A DNA stretch of 44,389 nt from Nonomuraea cypriaca (GTDB lineage Bacteria > Actinomycetota > Actinomycetes > Streptosporangiales > Streptosporangiaceae), in assembly GCF_015645445.1 (NCBI RefSeq), contig NZ_JADOGI010000076.1, positions 1-44,389 of the forward strand, given 5' to 3'. Shown here in pieces: positions 16,302 to 23,041 of this stretch. The notes below the pieces were generated by a model that worked only from the letters and a program-made list of their open reading frames with translations, was not told the DNA's origin and did no database searches. The position numbers and the translations under genes are program-made. How positions within the stretch are numbered: position 1 is the first letter of the stretch; each line of letters begins with the position of its first letter.

Positions 16302-16709
16302 TCAGCCGTGGTGGTCCGGGCCCGCGTGATGGGGGCGGATGCGGAGAATGACGCGGTGGTCGCGGGTCATGGCGGCGCGGTAGTCGGGCCAGTTGGGGTG
16401 TTCGCCGGAGATGTCGCGGTAGTAGGCGATCAGGTGGTCCATGGCGTCCGGCAGGGAGATGATCTCGGCCGTTCCGTCCACCTGGATCCAGTCGCCGAAG
16501 AAGGCGTCCGTGAAGGCGCACACCGACACCTGCGGGTCGCGGCGGGCATTGTGTACCTTTACGGCCGTTTCCCGGGTGCTGATGACGATGTGGCCGTCCG
16601 CCACGCCCGCCAGCACCGGGGACATCTGCGCGCGTCCGTCGGGGTGCCTGGTGAGGAGGACGGCGTGGTGATGGGTGGAGAAGAAGTCGAGTGCCCTGTC
16701 GAGATCCAT
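16302..16709 (-). CDS. PPOX-class (F420/flavin-dependent) oxidoreductase
   Basis: A 135-residue split-barrel protein of the pyridoxamine-phosphate-oxidase-like class. Typical features are the first strands with AVLLTRHPDGRAQMSPV, then a basic segment KVHNARRDPQVSVC and the WIQVDGTAEI strand. Actinobacterial members of this size usually bind F420 and reduce small substrates such as biliverdin; the cofactor is inferred. The ATG at 16709 fits the family N-terminus (MDLDRALDFF). A histidine-rich tail (PHHAGPDHHG) ends the protein. It is on the same strand as and downstream of DUF4287, separated by a hairpin. Confidence 0.82.
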   Translation of the reverse strand: MDLDRALDFFSTHHHAVLLTRHPDGRAQMSPVLAGVADGHIVISTRETAVKVHNARRDPQVSVCAFTDAFFGDWIQVDGTAEIISLPDAMDHLIAYYRDISGEHPNWPDYRAAMTRDHRVILRIRPHHAGPDHHG

Positions 16710-16722
16710 TCACCCATGATGA

Positions 16723-16749
16723 CGCGCCCGCGCTCAAGGCACGGGCGCG
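16723..16749 (-). terminator. Hairpin between DUF4287 and PPOX genes
   Basis: CGCGCCCG (16723-16730) and CGGGCGCG (16742-16749), 8 pairs with an 11-base loop, lie just after the DUF4287 stop on the minus strand. No T run follows. Confidence 0.5.
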
Positions 16750-16761
16750 AGGGCGTAGGGC

Positions 16762-16995
16762 TTAGATGAAGCCCATGCGGTTACGGCGGTGCCGCTCGTG
16801 TTCGTGCACGATCGCGGCGGCGTAGCCGTGGGTCAGCCCGTGCTCGTCGGCAAGCCAGTTGGCCCGCTCGTCACACCTCAGGAAAGCCGGGCCGTTGTCG
16901 ATGGCTTGGAACCACTCGGGGAGTTGGCGTCCCGTTATCGTGGGGACCCTTGCGATGAGCTTCGTCTGCGTCTCCGGTGAGTGGTTCAAGGACAT
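16762..16995 (-). CDS. DUF4287 small protein
   Basis: A 77-residue protein with the DUF4287 pattern: TKLIARVPTITGRQLPEWF at the start and WLADEHGLTHGYAAAIVHEH toward the end. The family is common in actinobacteria and of unknown function. ATG 16995 is chosen over GTG 17001 because GGAGG lies 5 nt before the ATG. The tail HRRNRMGFI is basic. It appears to be transcribed from its own promoter in 16996-17108. Confidence 0.8.
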   Translation of the reverse strand: MSLNHSPETQTKLIARVPTITGRQLPEWFQAIDNGPAFLRCDERANWLADEHGLTHGYAAAIVHEHERHRRNRMGFI

Positions 16996-17108
16996 GGGCA
17001 CCTCCGCGGATTAAGGTCCTTTGCTTGACAGTGCAACACCGTCGTGAGAATGGCAAGGCCCAACCCAGGCATCATTTTGTTACGGCACGTAGATTTTCGG
17101 TTGCGCAA

Positions 17109-17144
17109 AGAGAGGGCCCCGCCGTTACGGCCGGGGCCCTCTCT
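17109..17144 (-). terminator. Intrinsic terminator of the Bax1-I-like gene
   Basis: AGAGAGGGCCCCG (17109-17121) and CGGGGCCCTCTCT (17132-17144) are perfect 13-base arms. The stop of the membrane protein gene lies 20 bp upstream on the minus strand, and the hairpin ends in CTCTCTTTG there, a short T-rich stretch. Confidence 0.75.
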
Positions 17145-17164
17145 GGTGACGCGCGTGTTACCGA

Positions 17165-17956
17165 TCAGTCACTGCTACTGAAATAGCTGATGAACCGGAG
17201 CACCTCGAGGTAGATCCACACCAGGCTCAGCGTCAGGCCGAACGCGCACTGCCAGGCGAACTTCTCCGGTGCGCCCTGCTTGACGCCCTGCTCGATCGAG
17301 TCGAAGTCGAGCAGCAGGAAGAAGCAGCCGATCAGGATCATCGCGATGCTGAAGATCCAGCCCATCGGGCTGTCGGTGCGCAGGCCGAGGCCGCCGGCGT
17401 TGAAGAAGCCGACGATGAAGTTGACGAGCAGCAGGCCCAGCGCCGCGATCGCGGCCGCCATGCCGAACTTCACGAGCTTGGGTGTGACGCGGATGATCCG
17501 CAGGGAGTAGACGGTCAGCACGGCTCCGAACGCGAACGCCGTGCCCAGCACCGCCTGTAGGACGATGCCGCTGATCATCCCCTCGAAGAGGCGGCTGATC
17601 GTGCCGAGGAAGACCCCCTCGAAGATGGCGTAGCCCAGGATGAGCGCCGGGTTGGTGCTCATCGTGAACGAGGCGATCAGGCCCAGGATCAGGGCGACGA
17701 TGGCCGCCCCGATGGCGACCATCGGCGGGACCTGGAGGATCCACGCCGCGGCCGCGGCGACGACGAGCGCGCCGAGGGTGAGGAAGCCTCGCACCACGAC
17801 ATCGTCGAGCGTCATGGTCCGGGACGCGGGTCGGGTCGGGGGTGCGTACGACGGGGAGTCGTACATGTTCTGCAGTTGGTCCGGCGACGGGGTGGGTCCT
17901 GCCCATCCCCCTGTCTGCCGCCGTGACCTCGTGAATACGGGGTTCTTGCTCTCCAT
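17165..17956 (-). CDS. Bax inhibitor-1 / YccA-like membrane protein
   Basis: A 263-residue protein with about 65 soluble N-terminal residues, rich in Pro, Ser and Arg, followed by seven membrane helices. The glycine-rich helices with ILGYAIFEGVFLG and the acidic motif in the last loop (LDFDSIEQGVKQG) match the Bax1-I/YccA family. Family members act as ion (calcium) leak channels or stress-response membrane proteins; the role in actinomycetes is not settled. ATG 17956 has AGGAGG 5 nt upstream, a textbook site. It lies downstream of the tRNA on the same strand but with 172 bp between. Confidence 0.88.
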   Translation of the reverse strand: MESKNPVFTRSRRQTGGWAGPTPSPDQLQNMYDSPSYAPPTRPASRTMTLDDVVVRGFLTLGALVVAAAAAWILQVPPMVAIGAAIVALILGLIASFTMSTNPALILGYAIFEGVFLGTISRLFEGMISGIVLQAVLGTAFAFGAVLTVYSLRIIRVTPKLVKFGMAAAIAALGLLLVNFIVGFFNAGGLGLRTDSPMGWIFSIAMILIGCFFLLLDFDSIEQGVKQGAPEKFAWQCAFGLTLSLVWIYLEVLRFISYFSSSD

Positions 17957-18128
17957 CGCTGCCTCCTGTGACGCCGAGCCTACGGGGCCTGGCGGCACCT
18001 TGGTCAACTCGCGCTCGGATCGATGTTCATTCGGGACTTCGGCAGCGTTGACAACGAACGGACGCGCCCGCGAGTTCCCAAGGTCATCCCGGACCGAGAA
18101 ACTGGGTATTTCCAATGGTAGAAGCAGG

Positions 18129-18201
18129 TGCCCCCGGCGGGATTCGAACCCGCACGTCAACCCTTTTAAGGGGTTTGCCTCTGCCATTGGGCTACGGGGG
18201 C
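18129..18201 (-). tRNA. Class I tRNA with anticodon UAA (amino acid uncertain; nominally Leu)
   Basis: A full cloverleaf folds on the minus strand: acceptor GCCCCCG/CGGGGGC, D arm with a three-pair GCC/GGC stem, anticodon stem AACCC/GGGTT around the loop CTTAAAA, a five-base variable region GACGT, and T arm GCGGG-TTCGAAT-CCCGC, then discriminator A. CCA is not encoded. By position the anticodon is TAA, which reads UUA (Leu), but bacterial leucine tRNAs are class II with a long variable arm, absent here. So the decoding is clear and the charging is not. I believe relatives occur in other actinomycetes (from memory). A TATGAT -10 lies just upstream at 18213-18208. Confidence 0.85.
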
Positions 18202-18207
18202 GCCGCA

Positions 18208-18213
18208 ATCATA
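18208..18213 (-). promoter_or_regulatory. -10 element of the tRNA gene
   Basis: TATGAT on the minus strand ends 6 nt before the mature 5' end at 18201, in a locally AT-richer gap after the deformylase-like gene. No clear -35. Confidence 0.45.
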
Positions 18214-18250
18214 CGAAACGGACCATGCTTCCGAGGAGCACAACTTCGCA

Positions 18251-18775
18251 TCAGGCGTCACAACTGTGAAGTCTGCGGTGAAGTGATAGTGCTCCAGACA
18301 CTCTGTCCAAGAAGAGTAGACCGTCCAGATGGTCCAGTTGGTGTTGAATGCAGCGGGCTTCGAAGGCGTCCGCTTCGATGGTGACCGCCTCGCCCGTACC
18401 TGGCAAATGCCCATGTAGGGTGATGCGGCTCGCACGCCGTACGTCCGCCAGGAGCCCCGCGACGGAGGCGCACCCCTCGCGCCCGTGGTTCCAGTAGGAG
18501 GCCCTGGCGAGGCGTGGATTGACCACCACGAGCTCTCCGGCCCACGAACGACTCCTGGGGTGGAGTCCGGCGTCGAAGGCGATCAGGCGCCAACTCAGGC
18601 CGATCTGGGGGGCGGCCAGCCCGGTCGTACCCGGTTCGCGGCGCAGGGTGGCCAGGAGGTCGGCGGCGGCGGTCACCACCTCGGGGGCCGTCGGGTCCAC
18701 CGGTTCCGCCGTCGCGGAGAGGATGGGGTGCGGCGCCCCCAGCACCTCGCGCGGGGTCCCTCTGGGCCGGCTCAC
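18251..18775 (-). CDS. Peptide deformylase-like protein with altered active site
   Basis: A 174-residue protein of the deformylase fold. Motif 1 GLAAPQIG (52-59) is intact, motif 2 reads EGCAS (100-104) with the metal-ligand Cys102, and motif 3 reads HQLDH (145-149) where active enzymes have HExDH. Both metal-binding His remain, but the catalytic Glu is Gln (codon CAA). Active deformylases remove formyl from the N-terminal Met of new proteins; this one may be inactive, slow, or act on something else. The GTG start overlaps the stop of the ACT gene by four bases (GTGA), so translation is coupled. The last 30 codons are AT-richer than the neighbours. Confidence 0.82.
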   Translation of the reverse strand: MSRPRGTPREVLGAPHPILSATAEPVDPTAPEVVTAAADLLATLRREPGTTGLAAPQIGLSWRLIAFDAGLHPRSRSWAGELVVVNPRLARASYWNHGREGCASVAGLLADVRRASRITLHGHLPGTGEAVTIEADAFEARCIQHQLDHLDGLLFLDRVSGALSLHRRLHSCDA

Positions 18776-19284
18776 AGCAGGTCCGGTTCGACGGGCCTGA
18801 AGGTTATCTCCGACTCCAGGCCGGCGCCGACGGCCGCCAGCCTGCGCATGAGCGCCGCCACGTCCACCTCCTTCGGCAGCTCGACGTCCGCGATGAGCAC
18901 GTAGAGCCGCCCGGTGAGCCGGGTGCTCATGCCGGTGATGTTGCCGCCGTCCGCGGCGAGCACCTCGCTGATCGCGCGGACGATCCCTGTCCGGTCCGGG
19001 CCGTGCACGGTGAGCACGTATCCGAGGCCGGTCCCGTCCTCGCAGAAGTGGCGGCGGGCCTCGATGGCCGCGGCCGTCACCACGAGGTCGGGGGCGCGCA
19101 GCCGCTTCATCAGCTCGGCCGGGTCCAGCTCGCCCGAGACCAGCAGCATCATCGCCACGTGGCCGCCGAGCAGTGTCATGGTCGAGTCCTGGATGTTCGC
19201 TCCGCAGTCGGCGAGCGAACCGGTGACGGCGGCGATCACGCCGGGCCGGTCGACGCCGAGCACGGTCACCGCTGAGAGCCCCAC
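18772..19284 (-). CDS. Double ACT-domain protein (GcvR-like)
   Basis: A 170-residue protein made of two ACT domains (about 3-78 and 88-165). Each begins with the typical glycine turn: GVDRPGVIAAVTGSL and GPDRTGIVRAISEVL. ACT domains bind amino acids; the arrangement resembles GcvR, a regulator of glycine cleavage, and no DNA-binding domain is present. GTG 19284 is chosen because GGAAGGGG lies 8 nt upstream, and because the longer reading from 19335 would start inside the terminator loop of the preceding gene. It is translationally coupled to the deformylase-like gene, which suggests a shared task. Confidence 0.82.
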   Translation of the reverse strand: MGLSAVTVLGVDRPGVIAAVTGSLADCGANIQDSTMTLLGGHVAMMLLVSGELDPAELMKRLRAPDLVVTAAAIEARRHFCEDGTGLGYVLTVHGPDRTGIVRAISEVLAADGGNITGMSTRLTGRLYVLIADVELPKEVDVAALMRRLAAVGAGLESEITFRPVEPDLL

Positions 19285-19323
19285 CCGTGGTACCCCTTCC
19301 GCTTGCGACCAGGGGCGCCGAAA

Positions 19324-19348
19324 CGCCCCGGACATGATCTCCGGGGCG
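19324..19348 (-). terminator. Intrinsic terminator of ndh
   Basis: CGCCCCGGA (19324-19332) and TCCGGGGCG (19340-19348), 9 pairs with a 7-base loop, lie 15 bp after the ndh stop on the minus strand and are followed there by TTT. Confidence 0.7.
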
Positions 19349-19362
19349 CTGCCTTACCTGGG

Positions 19363-20679
19363 CTAGCGGCGAGTCGTCGCCACGGCGGCCCTGAAGTCCT
19401 CGCGCGGATGCTCCATCTCACCCAGCGAGATCGTCTCTCGCTTGAAGAACAGCGCCAGGGTCCAGTCGACGACGACGCGGACCTTGCGGTTCAGCGTCGG
19501 CACCCGCGACAGATGGTAGGTGCGGTGCATGAACCACGCAGGGAATCCGCGAAGCTTGACGCCATAGACGTTGGCGACGCCCTGATGGAGTCCCAGACCG
19601 GCGACCGATCCGACATACTTGTGGCGGTATTCCGCCAGTTGCTGGCCACTGAGGTGACGGACGATGTTGTCGGCCAGCACCTTCGCCTGGCGGACCGCGT
19701 GCTGGGCGTTCGGCGCGCAGTACTGCCCCGGGTTCGTCACGTCAGGCACCCCGGCGGCGTCGCCGGCCGCGAACGCGTCCCGCGTGCCCGCGACGGTGAG
19801 CATCGCGGTGGTCTTGATCCGGCCGCGCTCGTCGAGCGGCAGGTCGCCGTTCCCGACCACCGGGCTGGCCTTGACGCCCGCGGTCCACACGAGGGTCTCG
19901 GCGTCGAACTCCGTGCCGTCGGAGAGCACCACGTGCCCGCCCTCGCAGGACTCCAGGCGGGTGTCGAGCCGCACGTCGATGCCGCGCTCACGCAACTGCT
20001 CCAGGGTCCATTTGCCCATCTCCGGCCCGACTTCCGGCAGCACCCGGTTGGTGGCCTCGACCAGCACCCAGCGCAGGTCCGACGGCTCGATGTTGCGGTA
20101 GTAGCGGGTCGAGTCCTTGGCCATGTCCTCCAGCTCGGCCAGCGCCTCCACGCCCGCGAAGCCCGCCCCGACCACGACGAACGTGAGCGCCCTGCGCCGT
20201 ACCTCCGGGTCGTCGGCCGACTCGCCCACGTCGAGCAGGTGCAGCACGCGGTTACGCAACGCGATCGCCTCACCCACGGTCTTGAACCCGATGCCGATGT
20301 CGGTCAGACCGGGAATGGGCAGAGTGCGGGAGATCGATCCCGCGGCCATCACGATCACGTCGTACGTCACCTCGCGCGGCTCCCCCTCGGCCGGCTGGAA
20401 CGTCACGACGCGATCGGCATGGTTGATCCTGGTGACCATGCCGTTGAGTATCCGGACCTTGGGCAGGATCCGCCGCAAGGGGGCCACCACGTGCCGGGGC
20501 GAGAGGTTGCCTGCGGCGGCCTCAGGCAAGAACGGCTGATAGGTCATGTAGGACTGGGGGTCGATGATCGTGATGCGTGCCTCGCCACTGCGCAGCTCGC
20601 GATGGAGTTTGCGCTGCAGCCGAAGCGCCGTGTACAGGCCGACATATCCGCCGCCGACGATCAAAACGTGCTTGTTCAT
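19363..20679 (-). CDS. ndh: Type II NADH dehydrogenase (NDH-2)
   Basis: A 438-residue single-subunit NADH:quinone oxidoreductase that feeds electrons to menaquinone without pumping protons. The FAD site is VLIVGGGYVGLYTALRLQ near the start; the NADH site is VVVGAGFAGVEALAEL in the middle; the second FAD motif is AFAAGDAAGVPD. The C-terminal region (after about 370) is amphipathic and basic, fitting membrane association. The ATG at 20679 starts the Rossmann strand directly; the frame upstream runs through the operator and is not used. It has its own promoter, with a perfect Rex box, and its own terminator. Confidence 0.93.
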   Translation of the reverse strand: MNKHVLIVGGGYVGLYTALRLQRKLHRELRSGEARITIIDPQSYMTYQPFLPEAAAGNLSPRHVVAPLRRILPKVRILNGMVTRINHADRVVTFQPAEGEPREVTYDVIVMAAGSISRTLPIPGLTDIGIGFKTVGEAIALRNRVLHLLDVGESADDPEVRRRALTFVVVGAGFAGVEALAELEDMAKDSTRYYRNIEPSDLRWVLVEATNRVLPEVGPEMGKWTLEQLRERGIDVRLDTRLESCEGGHVVLSDGTEFDAETLVWTAGVKASPVVGNGDLPLDERGRIKTTAMLTVAGTRDAFAAGDAAGVPDVTNPGQYCAPNAQHAVRQAKVLADNIVRHLSGQQLAEYRHKYVGSVAGLGLHQGVANVYGVKLRGFPAWFMHRTYHLSRVPTLNRKVRVVVDWTLALFFKRETISLGEMEHPREDFRAAVATTRR

Positions 20680-20706
20680 CCTGAGGCCCCATCCCTCGTG
20701 GAGAGC

Positions 20707-20754
20707 TTGTGAAAGCATTCACAATCTTACGTCAAGCGCTCTCGACGAATCCAA
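20707..20754 (-). promoter_or_regulatory. ndh promoter with a perfect Rex operator
   Basis: TTGTGAA-AGCA-TTCACAA (20707-20724) is a perfect inverted repeat matching the Rex box TTGTGAA-N4-TTCACAA. On the minus strand the -10 TAAGAT (20729-20724) abuts it, with a possible -35 TTGGAT (20754-20749, spacing 19). Rex is the NADH/NAD+-sensing repressor of respiratory genes in actinomycetes and firmicutes. Bound here it would cover the transcription start, so ndh should rise when NADH is high. The rex gene itself is not in the window. Confidence 0.85.
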
Positions 20755-20774
20755 TCCCGGGATGGTGCAACGCG

Positions 20775-21569
20775 TCACACAGCCAGTGACCTGGCCCTGG
20801 TGAAGACGTCGTCCAGCATCTGGGCGGTGACGCGGCCGGTGAACGTGTTCTGCTGGCTGGGGTGGTAGCAGCCCATCAGCGTCACCGGGGCGCCGGCGTA
20901 CGCGGTCTCGACCTCCACGCCGTGCCCGAACGGCGGCCGGCCGGTCGGCAGGTCGTAGCCGGCGTCCTTGAGTGCGGGCCAGACGGCCTGCCAGGCGTAC
21001 CCGCCGAGCGCCACGACCACTCGTACGCTCGGCGCGACCAGTTCCGTCTCCCGCGCCATCCACGGGAAGCACGTGCTCTTCTCGAGCGGCGTGGGCTTGT
21101 TCGCGGGTGGCGCGCAGCGCACCGGCGCCAGCACCCGCGCGCCGATGAGGCGCTGCCCGTCGCCCGCGTGCGTGCTGGTCTCCTGGGTGGCCAGGCCGCA
21201 GCGGTAGAGCGAGGCGAACAGCCAGTCACCGCTGCGGTCGCCGGTGAAGATCCGCCCTGTCCTGTTGCCCCCGTGCGCCGCCGGCGCCAGGCCCACCAGC
21301 AGGATGCGCGGCTCCTCGTCGCCCCACCCGGGCACGGGACGACCCCAGTACGTCTCCTCCGCGAACTGCCGCCGCTTCACGTCGGCGACCTCCTCGCGCC
21401 ACGCCACCAGACGCGGGCAGGCGCGGCAGACCGACTGCCTGGCCGTGAGCTCCGCCAGGGTGTCGCTGCCCGCGGCCAGGCGGCGCACGTCGGCGGGGCC
21501 GAGCGCGACCGGGGTGTCAGGAGTCGCCGGGTCGCCGGGCCAGCCGGTGCCAGGAGGTACGAAGCTCAT
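20775..21569 (-). CDS. Family 5 uracil-DNA glycosylase (UdgB type)
   Basis: A 264-residue DNA repair enzyme that removes uracil and other deaminated bases. Four cysteines (C48, C51, C152, C167) have the spacing of the 4Fe-4S cluster of family 4/5 enzymes. Motif 1 is GLAPAAHGGNRTGR (93-106) with Ala where family 1 has the catalytic Asp, as expected for family 5, and motif 2 is CYHPSQQNTFTGR near the C-terminus. ATG 21569 is the first start in frame; no good ribosome site is seen. It ends 96 bp upstream of the ndh start. Confidence 0.88.
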   Translation of the reverse strand: MSFVPPGTGWPGDPATPDTPVALGPADVRRLAAGSDTLAELTARQSVCRACPRLVAWREEVADVKRRQFAEETYWGRPVPGWGDEEPRILLVGLAPAAHGGNRTGRIFTGDRSGDWLFASLYRCGLATQETSTHAGDGQRLIGARVLAPVRCAPPANKPTPLEKSTCFPWMARETELVAPSVRVVVALGGYAWQAVWPALKDAGYDLPTGRPPFGHGVEVETAYAGAPVTLMGCYHPSQQNTFTGRVTAQMLDDVFTRARSLAV

Positions 21570-21664
21570 GACACCGATGGTGCCCGATCGGCTGGGCTGG
21601 GATGCGGTGGGGGGCAGGTCTCGGGTCCGGGGCGCTTCGCGCCGTCGCGAACCCGCGCGAAAAA

Positions 21665-21696
21665 AACCGGGTGGCGTACGAAGACGCCACCCGGTT
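21665..21696 (-). terminator. Strong intrinsic terminator
   Basis: AACCGGGTGGCG (21665-21676) and CGCCACCCGGTT (21685-21696), 12 perfect pairs with an 8-base loop, are followed on the minus strand by a run of T (AAAAAA on the plus strand at 21661-21666). It ends the secreted three-module protein gene. Confidence 0.88.
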
Positions 21697-21711
21697 CTGT
21701 TCAGCTACTCG

Positions 21712-22872
21712 TTACACACCGGACCCGATGGTCTTGACCGGGTGGTGCTCCTCGGTCGCGGTCGCCGAGGGGCTCGGAGACGGCGTCGCCGCCGGCGAGC
21801 AGGCGGCGTAGGACTTGGTGACCGAGTCACCGTTGTCCGGGCCCGAGACGGTCAGCGTGACGCTGCCGCCCCTCTTGGCCTCGCCGATGGAGATGAAGCC
21901 GGCGCCCACCGTGCCGCCCTGGCGGCCGAAGGTGACCGCGTCGGTGTCGACCGTGCGGCCGTTCACCTGCCAGGTCCAGCTGACCCGGCCGGCACCGGTC
22001 GAGCGGATGGTCCCGCTCGCGTTGACCTTGCAGTCGCTGCCGGTCGTCACCGAGGCGAAGGCGGAGACCTTGGTGTCAGGCCGCTCGACGACCGCGTCCT
22101 TGCACCAGACTTTGTAGTAGGCCCGGCTGGAGGAGGCGCTGTCGGGGCTGATGACCTGCAGCTGCGCCCAGCCGCGCTGGCTGTGACGCGGGGAGATGCC
22201 GAAGCCGACCTTGCGCGCGTCGTGCACCTTGACCTTGCCGTAGTCGACCACGTCACCGTTGAGGACCCAGCGGTAACGCACCCAGCTCGGGCGGTCGACC
22301 TTGATCAGGCCAACGAAACCGATCTTGTTGCCAGGGGTGCAGACGCCGGCGTACGAGCTGGGGCTGGCCCAGGCGCTGACCGACACCGACGGGTCCATGT
22401 GCGTACGGACCTTGCTCTTCGTCTCCTGACAGGAAACGGAGAAGTAGCCCTTCTTGGACGTGACCTTCTTCGGGCCGAGGACCTGGATGGCCTCCCAGCC
22501 CTTGACGTCGTCCTTGAAGGTGATGGCCTGCTTGACCGTCACCGACTTGACGCCCTTGCCCTTGAGCGTGAGCTCCTTGACCTTGCTCTTGGAGCCGTCG
22601 CCGTGCAGCCAGCGATAGGCCACCGTGGTCTTGCCCTTGACCGGCACGCTGATCTTGGCCGAGAAGTTGACCTTGGCCGGGCAGGATCCCTCGTAGTTCT
22701 TGACGGCGGCCTTGGGCGTGGAGACCGCGACCTTGGCCTTGGCGCTGGTCGCGGACGTGGCCGAGGTCGCCGCCTGCGCAGGGCTGGAGACCAGACCCGC
22801 GCCCAGGGCGGCCAGCACCGCGGCGGACGCGCCGAATGCGGCCGCCTTACGTGCCAACCCAACAGACTTCAT
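21712..22872 (-). CDS. Secreted protein of three Ig-like cysteine-paired modules
   Basis: A 386-residue exported protein. Residues 1-34 are a Sec signal peptide (cleavage near AQA). Three modules of about 80-100 residues follow, each beginning with one Cys and ending with another: C64-C148, C178-C257 and C281-C358. Each has a central Y/W-R-W or W-T-W strand, suggesting beta-sandwich domains with one disulfide each (inference). A Ser/Pro/Thr tail (PSPSPSATATEEHHP) ends the protein. ATG 22872 is preferred over 22887 because GGAG lies 9 nt before it and the signal peptide then has normal length. No enzymatic motif is present; a surface or adhesion role is possible. Confidence 0.78.
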   Translation of the reverse strand: MKSVGLARKAAAFGASAAVLAALGAGLVSSPAQAATSATSATSAKAKVAVSTPKAAVKNYEGSCPAKVNFSAKISVPVKGKTTVAYRWLHGDGSKSKVKELTLKGKGVKSVTVKQAITFKDDVKGWEAIQVLGPKKVTSKKGYFSVSCQETKSKVRTHMDPSVSVSAWASPSSYAGVCTPGNKIGFVGLIKVDRPSWVRYRWVLNGDVVDYGKVKVHDARKVGFGISPRHSQRGWAQLQVISPDSASSSRAYYKVWCKDAVVERPDTKVSAFASVTTGSDCKVNASGTIRSTGAGRVSWTWQVNGRTVDTDAVTFGRQGGTVGAGFISIGEAKRGGSVTLTVSGPDNGDSVTKSYAACSPAATPSPSPSATATEEHHPVKTIGSGV

Positions 22873-23018
22873 GTGAGAGTGCTCCATTCCGTGGAGGGAA
22901 AAGACGCGCTCGGGAACGGTCGCCACGCCGGCGCCTTCCGCGCACAGCAATATGGCAAAGCCCCCGTAATGCTCCTTTACCTAAGCACAATACTGATTGC
23001 ACACTCAACATGCGTACA

Positions 23019-23033
23019 GGACATGAAATGTCC
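23019..23033. promoter_or_regulatory. Palindrome in the AT-rich gap upstream of the three-module protein gene
   Basis: GGACAT-GAA-ATGTCC is a perfect 6-base inverted repeat in the 169-bp AT-rich gap 22873-23041. It may be an operator for the secreted protein gene or a weak terminator for ppx, whose stop is 9 bp away. The rest of the gap, about 130 nt, would be a long leader; I could not match it to a known riboswitch. Confidence 0.35.
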
Positions 23034-23041
23034 GAATTTAG

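Noticed and set aside
18129..18250. Integration (att) site at the tRNA gene
   Set aside because: No integrase, no duplicated tRNA 3' end and no change to foreign gene content were found on either side.
18285..19335. Start of the ACT protein at 19335
   Set aside because: That ATG lies in the loop of the ndh terminator hairpin; GTG 19284 has a good Shine-Dalgarno.
22873..23041. Riboswitch (for example c-di-AMP type) in the leader of the three-module secreted protein
   Set aside because: The gap is AT-rich and could form structure, but I could not match a conserved core; left as an unexplained leader.
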